Positions 16,185 to 23,973 of a stretch of DNA of 30,477 bases are shown piece by piece (positions within the stretch are counted from its first letter, which is position 1; each line of letters starts with the position of its first letter). Source of the stretch: Lachnospiraceae bacterium (lineage in GTDB: Bacteria > Bacillota > Clostridia > Lachnospirales > Lachnospiraceae); the NCBI GenBank assembly GCA_009774375.1, contig VSNO01000033.1, positions 1 to 30,477 of the forward strand, given 5' to 3'. The notes under the pieces were generated by a model that saw only the letters and a program-made list of their open reading frames with translations, was not told where the DNA came from and did no database searches. Position numbers and translations under genes: made by a program.

Positions 16185-16262
16185 ATCATATCGGTGAGAA
16201 TGGGAAATATATTATAGTATGTGGAACAGTAATATTGGTATAGAGGGCAAGGAGGATGAAAA

Positions 16263-17219
16263 ATGAAGGACGTAGTGATCAACAACAGAAAGGTTGCGAT
16301 CGTGGGGTGTGGTTTTGTGGGTTCGGCGACGGCGTTCTGCCTGATGCAGAGCGGGCTGTTTTCCGAGATGGTGCTGATCGATGCAGACCACGACAAAGCT
16401 GAGGGGGAGGCGCTTGACATAGCGCACGGCATTCCGTTTATCGGGCATGTGGATATTTATGCGGGCGGTTATGATGATATCGTGGATGCGGCGATCGTGA
16501 TCATCACGGCAGGCGCGAACCAGAAGCCGGATGAGACAAGGCTTGATCTGGTGCACAAGAATGTGGGGATCTATAAGAGCATCATCCCCGAGATCGCGAG
16601 CAGGAACTATAAGGGAATCCTGCTGATCGTGTCCAACCCGGTGGATATCCTTACTTATGTGGCCTGTAAGCTCAGCAATATGCCGGAGGACAGGGTAGTC
16701 GGTTCGGGGACGGTACTCGACAGTGCGAGGCTGAAATACAAGCTTGGCGAGCATCTCGATGTGGACAGCAAGAGTGTCCATGCCTTTATCATCGGTGAGC
16801 ATGGGGACAGCGAGATCGCCGCGTGGAGCAGTGCGAACGTGTCCGGAGTACCGCTGAACGATTTCTGCGAACTGAGGGGACATTTCAGGCATGAGGAGTC
16901 CATGGAGCGGATCGCGGCGGAGGTCAAGAACTGCGCCTATGAGATCATCTCCAAGAAGCGGGCGACATACTATGGCATCGCGATGTCAGTGAGGCGGATC
17001 TGTGAGTCGATCGTGCGCAATGAGCGTTCGATCCTGCCGATATCGCGTATGATCCACGGAGAGTACGGGATCGAGGGCATCGCGCTGAGCATGCCGGCAG
17101 TGCTGGGCGAAGACGGTGTGCAGACCAGGGTGCCGATCGCACTGAACGAGGAGGAGCAGGCGAAGCTGCGGCAGTCTGCGGATACACTCGCGTCTGTGAT
17201 CAGGGAACTTGACTTATAA
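16263..17219 (+). CDS. ldh: L-lactate dehydrogenase
   Basis: A 318-aa NAD-dependent enzyme that reduces pyruvate to L-lactate and regenerates NAD in fermentation. The Rossmann motif is GCGFVG (Gly15, Gly17, Gly20), followed by Asp40 for NAD binding. The substrate-specificity residue is Gln87 in GANQKPDETR, which marks lactate rather than malate dehydrogenase. Catalytic residues are Arg93, the Asp153/Arg156 pair in VLDSARL and His180 in GEHGDSE. The ribosome binding site AAGGAGG precedes the ATG at 16263. It ends in a strong terminator. I see no clear Rex operator in the 78 bases upstream, only one TTGTGAA half-site at 16179. Confidence 0.95.
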   Translation: MKDVVINNRKVAIVGCGFVGSATAFCLMQSGLFSEMVLIDADHDKAEGEALDIAHGIPFIGHVDIYAGGYDDIVDAAIVIITAGANQKPDETRLDLVHKNVGIYKSIIPEIASRNYKGILLIVSNPVDILTYVACKLSNMPEDRVVGSGTVLDSARLKYKLGEHLDVDSKSVHAFIIGEHGDSEIAAWSSANVSGVPLNDFCELRGHFRHEESMERIAAEVKNCAYEIISKKRATYYGIAMSVRRICESIVRNERSILPISRMIHGEYGIEGIALSMPAVLGEDGVQTRVPIALNEEEQAKLRQSADTLASVIRELDL

Positions 17220-17227
17220 AGCATCGG

Positions 17228-17268
17228 AAAAGCACATTTTGCGGCTGGGGCTGCAAAATGTGCTTTTT
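17228..17268. terminator. Bidirectional terminator between ldh and the MATE gene
   Basis: A perfect 15-bp stem (17228-17242 with 17253-17267) around a ten-base loop. It ends in a run of T on the plus strand and, by symmetry, on the minus strand. It can terminate both ldh and the converging MATE gene. Confidence 0.9.
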
Positions 17269-17300
17269 GGCTGTATTGTTCGTGCCGTGCGGGACAGTGA

Positions 17301-18659
17301 TCACCCCGGCATCATTTTATTGTAAAAATATACGGACATGCCGGTTGCGATGGTCCATCCGACCGGCCATGCGCACCAGATGCCGATGGCGCCGAACAGG
17401 CTGGAGAAGCCAAAGGCGAGCACGACACGCAGGATCAGGTCGGTAAAGGTGGCAGCCATGAAGGCTTTCATGGCGCCGGCGCCCCGGAGTACGCCGTCTG
17501 TCACGAGCTTTGCAGACACGACGAAGTAAAAGGGTGACAGGATCCACAGGAACTGTCTTCCGGTGAGCAGGGCTTCTTTGGAGGTGGAATCCATGAACAG
17601 CAATAACAGGTATTTTCCGCAGCAGATATACAGGAGAACGACCGGAATACAGATGCACCAGACCAGTTTGAGTCCGGCGCGGCGGCCGCTCCTTACCCGG
17701 TCGGTGATACCTGCTCCGATGTTCTGTGCCGTGAAGTTAGACACACCGTTTCCGAGCGTGGTGAAGGAAGTGATCACCAGGTTGTTGAGCTTTACGGCGG
17801 CGGAGTACCCGGCGGTGACGCTGATGCCGAAGCTGTTGATGACACTCTGGATAAAGATGTTTCCGACAGAGATAAAGGACTGCTGCAGGATACTCGGTAT
17901 GGCGATCACCGCGAGCTTTTTGAGCAGGGCTGATGAGAACAGCGCTGTTTTGCCCGATTCTGTCTGGATCCCCGCAAGTCTCTTCAGGATCAACAGGATC
18001 GAAAGGACGCAGCTGATCCCCTGGCACAAAAAGGTTGCCCACGCGACGCCTGCGATGCCCATATGAAAGCATTTGACAAACAGAACATCAACCGCGATGT
18101 TGGAGGTTGACGAGAAGGCGAGGAAGTAAAACGGCGTCCTGGAGTCCCCGAGCGCGGAGAAGATCCCGGTCGCTATATTATAGAAGAACAGGAACGGAAG
18201 TCCCAGTATGTAAATGTCCATGTAGAGGGCGGAATCTGCCAGGATCTCAGGCTGTGTCCCCATCTGTACCAGCAGCAGATCGCAGAACATGAACCCGGAC
18301 AGCATCAGGACCGCGCACAGAACGGTGCTCGCGGCCAGGGTGGTGTAGACGGCGGTCTTCATCTGACAGTAGTCCTTTGCCCCGAAAAACTGGGACACGA
18401 TGACGGAACAGCCGATATTGCATCCGAAGGCAAACGCGATAAAGATGAGTGTGATATTGTAGCTGTTGCCGACGGCGGCGAGTGCATTCTCGCTGATGAA
18501 CCTGCCGGCGACGAGGCTGTCCGCGATATTGTAGAGCTGCTGGAAGAGGATGCTGCCAAACATCGGCAGGCAGAACTTCCAGAGGACAGTCTGCGGATCT
18601 CCGATGGTAAGGTCTTTGTTCAGGGTTTTGTTCGCATTTTTGTTCATATGAGGAATCAT
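17301..18659 (-). CDS. MATE family multidrug/cation efflux transporter
   Basis: A 452-aa membrane protein with about twelve hydrophobic helices in two homologous halves. The MATE signature begins GDPQTVLWKFCLPMFGSILFQQLYNIADSLVAGRFISENALAAVGNSYNI, and the second half shows QQSFISVGNIFIQSVINSFG. These proteins export drugs or metabolites by Na or H antiport. Start choice is awkward: AGAAAGGA sits one base before ATG 18659 but about 13 bases before the next in-frame ATG (18647); either is possible. It is divergent from a LysR gene with a palindrome between them, which suggests LysR-controlled export. The substrate is unknown. Confidence 0.92.
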   Translation of the reverse strand: MIPHMNKNANKTLNKDLTIGDPQTVLWKFCLPMFGSILFQQLYNIADSLVAGRFISENALAAVGNSYNITLIFIAFAFGCNIGCSVIVSQFFGAKDYCQMKTAVYTTLAASTVLCAVLMLSGFMFCDLLLVQMGTQPEILADSALYMDIYILGLPFLFFYNIATGIFSALGDSRTPFYFLAFSSTSNIAVDVLFVKCFHMGIAGVAWATFLCQGISCVLSILLILKRLAGIQTESGKTALFSSALLKKLAVIAIPSILQQSFISVGNIFIQSVINSFGISVTAGYSAAVKLNNLVITSFTTLGNGVSNFTAQNIGAGITDRVRSGRRAGLKLVWCICIPVVLLYICCGKYLLLLFMDSTSKEALLTGRQFLWILSPFYFVVSAKLVTDGVLRGAGAMKAFMAATFTDLILRVVLAFGFSSLFGAIGIWCAWPVGWTIATGMSVYFYNKMMPG

Positions 18660-18685
18660 TCCTTTCTAAATATTGCAGATAGAAT

Positions 18686-18714
18686 TTTACAGATCAGTCT
18701 TTTCATATTATAAT
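18686..18714 (+). promoter_or_regulatory. Promoter for the LysR gene
   Basis: -35 TTTACA (18686-18691), a 17-base spacer and consensus -10 TATAAT (18709-18714). The start would be near 18721, upstream of the palindrome at 18736-18772. A regulator bound there could therefore block its own transcript. Confidence 0.65.
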
Positions 18715-18735
18715 AGGAAAAAAACAATATGAAAA
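18707..18735 (-). promoter_or_regulatory. Promoter for the MATE gene
   Basis: On the minus strand, -35 TTTTCA (18735-18730), a 17-base spacer and -10 TATAAT (18712-18707). It overlaps the divergent LysR promoter almost base for base. The palindrome abuts its -35, the usual place for a LysR activator site. Confidence 0.6.
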
Positions 18736-18772
18736 ATATATATTTTATATATGAGTCATATAAAATATATAT
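18736..18772. promoter_or_regulatory. LysR-type operator: perfect 15-bp inverted repeat
   Basis: Arms 18736-18750 and 18758-18772 are perfect reverse complements, separated by ATGAGTC. The core fits the loose LysR T-N11-A type of dyad and is centred near -54 relative to the predicted MATE start. Binding is inferred from position and symmetry; the arms are pure A/T, so some symmetry could be chance. Confidence 0.65.
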
Positions 18773-18784
18773 GGCAGGTGCGCG

Positions 18785-19705
18785 ATGAATATCAATTATG
18801 AGTACTACAGGACATTTTATTATGTGGGGAAATACCGCAATATCACAAAGGCAGCGCAGGCGCTGGGAAGCAATCAGCCGAATGTGACGCGGGTGATGAA
18901 GCTGCTGGAAAATGAGCTCGGGTGTCAGCTGCTCCTGCGGAGCAACAAGGGCATAGCGCTCACGGAAAAGGGAGAACTGCTTTATGAGCGGGTGTCCGCG
19001 GCATTTTTTCAGATACAGGCGGCGGAGGAGGAGCTGAGCCGTGACGGAAAGCTGGTCGAGGGAACGATCATACTCGGGACGACAGAGACGGCGCTGCATC
19101 TGATCCTGTTTCAGAGATTGAAAGAGTTCAAGCGGGATCATCCCAAGGTGCGTTTTAAGATATACAATTACAGTACCAGGGACGCCATCAACGAGCTCAC
19201 AAGGGGCGCGATCGACATCAGCGTTGTGACCAGTCCGTTTCACGTCAGAAAGCACATCAAAAGTGAGAGGCTGCTCGAATTTAAGGATGTGCTGGTCTGC
19301 GGCAGCGCGTACGCGGAGCTCACGCACAGAAAAAGGCATCTGGCGGAGCTTGGCGACTATCCGTGGGTGTGCCTCGGGAAAAATACGATGACGTATGACA
19401 TGATGAGCGATTTTTTTCTGAAAAACGGTGTCGTGCTGAAGCCGGATATCGAGGTCGCGACCGCCGATCTCATCATACCGATGATACAGAACGATCTGGG
19501 GATCGGTTATGTACCTGAAAAGCTGGCACAGCCGGAACTGGACGCCGGGAGCGTGTACCGCATCCCGGTGTATGAGGAGATGGAGACGCGGGCGGTCTGC
19601 GTCCTGTATGATGCAAAACGGGGGCGGAGCAGGTGCGAGAAAGAGTTCCTCGGAAAGATCTGCGGTAAAAAAGAGGATTGTTATTTCCGCCAAAATGAAA
19701 TATAA
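18785..19705 (+). CDS. LysR family transcriptional regulator
   Basis: A 306-aa LysR-type regulator. The N-terminal winged helix-turn-helix spans about 5-62 (YYRTFYYVGKYRNITKAAQALGSNQPNVTRVMKLLENELG, then LLLRSNKGIALTEKGELLY). The effector-binding domain from about 92 has the typical start GTIILGTTETALHLILFQRLKEF and later GAIDISVV and QNDLGIGYVPEKLA. It is divergent from the MATE gene, the classic layout for a LysR regulator and its target. GCAGGTG precedes the ATG. A GNAT gene follows within 31 bases and may be co-transcribed. The ligand is unknown. Confidence 0.92.
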   Translation: MNINYEYYRTFYYVGKYRNITKAAQALGSNQPNVTRVMKLLENELGCQLLLRSNKGIALTEKGELLYERVSAAFFQIQAAEEELSRDGKLVEGTIILGTTETALHLILFQRLKEFKRDHPKVRFKIYNYSTRDAINELTRGAIDISVVTSPFHVRKHIKSERLLEFKDVLVCGSAYAELTHRKRHLAELGDYPWVCLGKNTMTYDMMSDFFLKNGVVLKPDIEVATADLIIPMIQNDLGIGYVPEKLAQPELDAGSVYRIPVYEEMETRAVCVLYDAKRGRSRCEKEFLGKICGKKEDCYFRQNEI

Positions 19706-19736
19706 TGAGAACGATCTGGAAAAGGGGGATAAAGCG

Positions 19737-20207
19737 ATGGATATAAGAAGGGCGCAGGAGAAGGATATGGACGGGATCAACCGTCTGCTCGGACAGGTGC
19801 TGGCGGTGCATCACGAGGGCAGGCCGGACCTGTTCAAGGGCAATACGAAAAAGTACACGGACGAGGAGCTTCGGACATTGATCCACGATGAGGCGAGACC
19901 GGTCTTTGTCGGTGTTGACGCGGAGGAGAATGTGCTGGGTTATGCGTTCTGTGTGTTTCAGCAGCATGTGGACGACAATATCCTCACAGATATCCGTACA
20001 CTGTACATTGACGATCTGTGTGTAGAGGAGGACAAAAGGGGGCAGCATATCGGAAGGACGCTGTATGAATATGTGCTGGATTTTGCCAGGAGGCAGGACT
20101 GCTACAATGTGACGCTGAACGTGTGGGCGTGCAATGAGGGAGCCAGGCGGTTTTACGAGAACTGCGGGCTCACACCGCAGAAGTTTGGCATGGAAAAGGT
20201 GTTGTAA
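19737..20207 (+). CDS. GNAT family N-acetyltransferase
   Basis: A 156-aa single-domain acetyltransferase. The N-terminal MDIRRAQEKDMDGINRLL is a typical GNAT start. The acetyl-CoA motif A is DDLCVEEDKRGQHIGRTLYEYV, with R-G-Q-H-I-G fitting the R/Q-x-x-G-x-G/A loop. Motif B includes VTLNVWACNEGARRFYENCGL. The ribosome binding site is AAAGGGGG. The reading frame is open further upstream inside the end of the LysR gene, but the ATG at 19737 is the one with a binding site and a conserved start. The acceptor substrate (small molecule or protein) is not known. Confidence 0.9.
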   Translation: MDIRRAQEKDMDGINRLLGQVLAVHHEGRPDLFKGNTKKYTDEELRTLIHDEARPVFVGVDAEENVLGYAFCVFQQHVDDNILTDIRTLYIDDLCVEEDKRGQHIGRTLYEYVLDFARRQDCYNVTLNVWACNEGARRFYENCGLTPQKFGMEKVL

Positions 20208-20221
20208 TTGTGGATGCGCTG

Positions 20222-20249
20222 TTGACTTTGGTAGAAAATATTGTATAAT
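20222..20249 (+). promoter_or_regulatory. Promoter for the hybrid sensor kinase gene
   Basis: -35 TTGACT (20222-20227), a 16-base spacer and consensus -10 TATAAT (20244-20249). The start codon at 20319 follows AAGAGGA. It separates the kinase from the LysR/GNAT pair. Confidence 0.7.
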
Positions 20250-20318
20250 TTGATATAGTAGTTGTGGGAAAAGGGAAATTTTTGAGATTCAAAAGTGCTC
20301 ACAAAAAGAGGAATTGCA

Positions 20319-22853
20319 ATGAAAAGGAACACAAAAAAGTTTTTGACAGTCAGTTTTTCGCTGCTGGCGATCGCGTGCATTGTGCTGATCTCGGTCACAT
20401 CGTCAGTTATAGCTAAAAAAAGTGATTTTGCGATCAATGAGATCGGTTCACTCTATATGTCCGCGATGGCGAAGCAGATGCAGGAGAAGTTCGACACAGT
20501 GGTGGACATGCAGATCTCCGAGTTAAATGGTATCATCGAGAGACATCCTCCCGAGTCTGTGGCGTATGACCAGGACATGTTTGACCAGCTGGCACTGAGT
20601 GCGCAGGTGCGGGATTTTGTCTATCTGGGACTCTATACAGAGGATGGGGAGAGCGAGACGGTCTATGGCTCTGCTGTGGAATATGACAGTGAGATCACTT
20701 TCAGGAATGTGCTGGATGACAGCAGCCTCCGCGTATTTGCCGGAACGAGCGCGGAGGGTGAGAAGGTGCTGTGTATGCTGGTCAATGCCCAGTATCCCAT
20801 GCGGAATGGCAAGACAAGCTGGGCGATCGTCGCCGCTACGCCTATGGCGGACCTGGAAAAGGTGCTGACTCTGGATGAGGAGATGGCACTGATGTATTCC
20901 TTCATCATCCGTGCCGACGGTACTTATGTGGTGAGAAACAGGGAGGAAACAGATTTTTTTACCTATATCAGACAAAATTTTTCGGATCATAACGGAAAGA
21001 GCGCGGAAGCCTATGTGGAAGAGCTGCGCGATGCGATGAGCCGGAATGCGGGGTATTCCACGATGTTCCGGGAAGGCGATGAGAACAAGTACCTGCTATG
21101 TACGGATCTGACCAATTCAGAGTGGTTTCTCATCTCCGTGATGCCGCACGGAACGCTCGACAGGATCCTGGAGGATCTGGGGTTTGAGCGCCAGCTCATC
21201 ACACTGATCATAGCGGTCTTCATACTGGCAGGCGTGATGGTCATCTTTATCCTGTACTACAGACTGTCACAGCAGCAGATGCAGGAGCTGGATGAGGCGA
21301 GGAAAGAGGCGACGAAGGCAAACAAGGCAAAGAGCGAGTTCCTCTCCAGCATGAGCCATGACATTCGCACGCCGATGAACGGGATCGTGGGCATGACGAC
21401 GATCGCGATGTCCAATATCGATAACACAGAGCGCGTGAAGGACTGCCTGGCAAAGATAACGCTGTCCAGCAAGCATCTGCTGGGACTGATCAACGACGTG
21501 CTCGACATGTCCAAGATCGAGAGCGGGAAGCTGACGCTGAACATGAGTCAGATCTCCCTGCACGATGCGATGGACAGCATCGTCAATATCGTGCAGCCGC
21601 AGGTGAAGTCAAGGCAGCAGCATTTTGATATCTTCATACAGAACATCATCACCGAGGAGGTGCACTGTGACAGTGTGCGTCTGAACCAGGTGCTGATCAA
21701 CCTGCTGTCCAACGCGCTGAAATTTACGCCGGAGGGCGGTGTGATCAAGGTCTTTCTGTCGCAGGAGGAGTCGCCTGTGGGAGAAAATTATGTGCGGTGC
21801 CATTTCCGCGTGAAGGACAACGGCATCGGCATGACAGAAGAGTTCCAGGAAAAGATTTTTGATACATTTACCAGGGAAGAGAAAGCGCAGATCAACAAGA
21901 TCGAGGGAACCGGCCTTGGCATGGCGATCACGAAAGCCATCGTGCAGGCGATGAAGGGAACGATCGACCTGCAGAGTGCGCTGGGCGAGGGCAGTGAATT
22001 CCATATCACGCTCGATCTGGAGAAGGCGGATACAAAGGAGGCCGACATGATGCTTCCTTCGTGGAGGGTTCTCGTGGTCGACAATAATGAGGATCTGTGC
22101 CTGAGCGCTGTTTCCTCGCTGAAGGAGATCGGGATCAATGCGGACTGGGCTACAGATGGAAAAAAAGCGGTGGAGATGGTGAGAAAATGCCATGAGGAGG
22201 ATCAGAATTATGAGGTAGTGCTGCTGGACTGGAAGATGCCGGACATGGACGGCTTACATACTGCGCGTGAGATGCGAAAGCTTCTGGGGCAGAAAGTACC
22301 TATCCTGATCATCTCCGCGTATGACTGGAGTGATATCGAGGAGGAGGCGAGGGAAGTCGGCATTCAGGGATTCATTTCCAAGCCGTTGTTCAAGTCCAAT
22401 CTGTATCTGGGATTAAAGCGCTATATGCTGGATGAGGTGGACGAGGAGGAGCACGAAGACGCAAAGATACAGAAGTTTGTCGGCAAGAGGATCCTGCTGG
22501 CGGAGGATAACGATCTGAACTGGGAGATCGCGGAGGATCTCCTGTCGGAGGCAGGGTTCGAGCTGGAGCGGGCGGAGAACGGCAAGATCTGTGTTGAGAA
22601 GTTTGAACAGTCGGAGACTGGATTCTACAATGTGATCCTGATGGATATCCGCATGCCCGTGATGAACGGTTATGATGCGGCGAAAGCGATCCGCGCGCTG
22701 GCGCGTGAGGATGCCTGCCTGCCGATCATAGCGATGACGGCGGACGCGTTCTCGGATGATATCCAGCACTGTCTGGACTGCGGCATGAACGAGCATGTGG
22801 CAAAGCCGATCGATGTGAACAGGCTGACGCAGCTGCTCAGGAGATATTTGTAA
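20319..22853 (+). CDS. Hybrid sensor histidine kinase with two receiver domains
   Basis: An 844-aa membrane kinase. Membrane helix 1 lies at about 8-30 and helix 2 at about 293-316, bracketing a roughly 260-residue extracellular sensor region that resembles a double-Cache/PDC ligand domain in size and position. A short linker (ELDEARKEATKANKAKSEFL) leads to HisKA with phosphoacceptor His347 in MSHDIRTPMNG. The ATPase domain has NQVLINLLSNALKF, DNGIGM and GTGLGMAI. Receiver 1 (about 582-700) has Asp637 in LLDWKMP; receiver 2 (about 723-844) has Asp776 in LMDIRMP. No output or Hpt domain is present, so the phosphate must pass to a separate partner or the receivers act as sinks. The start 20319 is preferred over an upstream in-frame GTG because AAGAGGA lies ahead. 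Ligand and target are unknown. Confidence 0.93.
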   Translation: MKRNTKKFLTVSFSLLAIACIVLISVTSSVIAKKSDFAINEIGSLYMSAMAKQMQEKFDTVVDMQISELNGIIERHPPESVAYDQDMFDQLALSAQVRDFVYLGLYTEDGESETVYGSAVEYDSEITFRNVLDDSSLRVFAGTSAEGEKVLCMLVNAQYPMRNGKTSWAIVAATPMADLEKVLTLDEEMALMYSFIIRADGTYVVRNREETDFFTYIRQNFSDHNGKSAEAYVEELRDAMSRNAGYSTMFREGDENKYLLCTDLTNSEWFLISVMPHGTLDRILEDLGFERQLITLIIAVFILAGVMVIFILYYRLSQQQMQELDEARKEATKANKAKSEFLSSMSHDIRTPMNGIVGMTTIAMSNIDNTERVKDCLAKITLSSKHLLGLINDVLDMSKIESGKLTLNMSQISLHDAMDSIVNIVQPQVKSRQQHFDIFIQNIITEEVHCDSVRLNQVLINLLSNALKFTPEGGVIKVFLSQEESPVGENYVRCHFRVKDNGIGMTEEFQEKIFDTFTREEKAQINKIEGTGLGMAITKAIVQAMKGTIDLQSALGEGSEFHITLDLEKADTKEADMMLPSWRVLVVDNNEDLCLSAVSSLKEIGINADWATDGKKAVEMVRKCHEEDQNYEVVLLDWKMPDMDGLHTAREMRKLLGQKVPILIISAYDWSDIEEEAREVGIQGFISKPLFKSNLYLGLKRYMLDEVDEEEHEDAKIQKFVGKRILLAEDNDLNWEIAEDLLSEAGFELERAENGKICVEKFEQSETGFYNVILMDIRMPVMNGYDAAKAIRALAREDACLPIIAMTADAFSDDIQHCLDCGMNEHVAKPIDVNRLTQLLRRYL

Positions 22854-22880
22854 AAGGGGACAGATCGTCCCCCTTTTTTT
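22852..22880 (+). terminator. Rho-independent terminator overlapping the kinase stop codon
   Basis: A stem of AAAGGGGA (22853-22860) with TCCCC plus part of the T-run (22868-22880), ending CCCCCTTTTTTT. It begins within the TAA stop codon and ends 16 bases before the mutY start codon, so mutY depends on readthrough or a promoter I cannot identify. Confidence 0.8.
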
Positions 22881-22896
22881 GAGATGGAGGCGTGTT

Positions 22897-23973
22897 ATGA
22901 AATATGATCATTTATGGCAGATCGTAGACCCGCTGCTGGACTGGTACCGCGCAAACAGAAGGCGCCTCCCCTGGAGGGAGAGCAGGGATCCATACCGTGT
23001 GTGGGTGTCGGAGATCATGCTGCAGCAGACGAGGGTGGAGACCGTGATACCATATTATGGGCGTTTTATGGAGCGGTTTCCCACGATCGCATCGCTCGCA
23101 GCGTGCGAGGACGAGGAGCTGTACAAGGTGTGGGAAGGGCTGGGATATTATTCGCGCGCACGGAATCTCAAGAAGGCGGCGCAGGCAGTCTGTGCACAGC
23201 ATCAGGGGATTTTTCCCGCGGCGTATGAGGAGATCCTTGCATTGCCGGGGATCGGCGCGTACACGGCAGGGGCAGTCTCGTCGATCGCCTTTGAGGAGCC
23301 GAGGGCGGCAGTCGACGGGAATGTGCTGCGCGTGCTGACGAGACTGACACAGGACGATCATGACATTACCGATGCGAAATTCCGCAGCCAGGTTACAGAG
23401 AGGCTGGAGAGCGTCTATCCGCCAGAAGGGCGGGGGGATTTTACGCAGAGCCTCATGGAACTCGGGGCGGTGGTGTGCATGCCAAACGGTGAGCCGGTAT
23501 GCGGGAAGTGTCCGCTGTCTGGTCTGTGCGGTGCGCACGGCAGCGGGACGCAGCTGCGGTATCCTGTGAAGAAAAGGAAAGCGGTGCGCAGGATCGAGGA
23601 GAAGACAGTGCTGGTCCTGCAGTGCCGGGGCAGGATCGCCCTTCGAAAACGCGGGGATAAAGGGATCCTGTCAGGTATGTGGGAGCTGCCGAATGTGGAC
23701 GGCACATTGGATGTGCAGCGGGTCTGCCAATGGCTTGCAGGGCGTTCGTTCGAGGTGGGAGCGCTCAGGGCGCCCGCGCCCGGTGAGCGGCAGTTAAAAC
23801 ATATTTTCACACATGTGGAATGGCATATGACATGCTGGATCGCCAGCTGTGAAAATGAGGGAAGCGCTGCCGATCTTATGTGGGTTACTGCCGCACAGCT
23901 GGAAGATGAGATCGCGCTTCCCTCCGCTTTCAGGAAAGTATATCAGTATTATCTGTCTGTCCGTGTCGACTGA
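22897..23973 (+). CDS. mutY: A/G-specific adenine DNA glycosylase
   Basis: MutY removes adenine mispaired with 8-oxoguanine. It has 358 aa, the usual full length. Residues include catalytic Glu39 in SEIMLQQTRV, the helix-hairpin-helix LPGIGAYTAGAV and catalytic Asp140 in AVDGNVLRVL. An iron-sulfur cluster motif has four cysteines in CMPNGEPVCGKCPLSGLC; the first gap is seven residues, one more than in the E. coli protein. The C-terminal NUDIX-like domain (about 225-355), with GILSGMWELPNVDG and LKHIFTHVEWHM, recognises 8-oxoguanine. The start at 22897 has GGAGG at a good distance. The last 44 bases overlap the converging AraC gene. Confidence 0.95.
   Translation: MKYDHLWQIVDPLLDWYRANRRRLPWRESRDPYRVWVSEIMLQQTRVETVIPYYGRFMERFPTIASLAACEDEELYKVWEGLGYYSRARNLKKAAQAVCAQHQGIFPAAYEEILALPGIGAYTAGAVSSIAFEEPRAAVDGNVLRVLTRLTQDDHDITDAKFRSQVTERLESVYPPEGRGDFTQSLMELGAVVCMPNGEPVCGKCPLSGLCGAHGSGTQLRYPVKKRKAVRRIEEKTVLVLQCRGRIALRKRGDKGILSGMWELPNVDGTLDVQRVCQWLAGRSFEVGALRAPAPGERQLKHIFTHVEWHMTCWIASCENEGSAADLMWVTAAQLEDEIALPSAFRKVYQYYLSVRVD

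Noticed and set aside
16179..16199. A possible Rex (NADH-sensing) operator ahead of ldh
   Set aside because: Only one half-site, TTGTGAA, is present; the facing half is not a recognisable TTCACAA.
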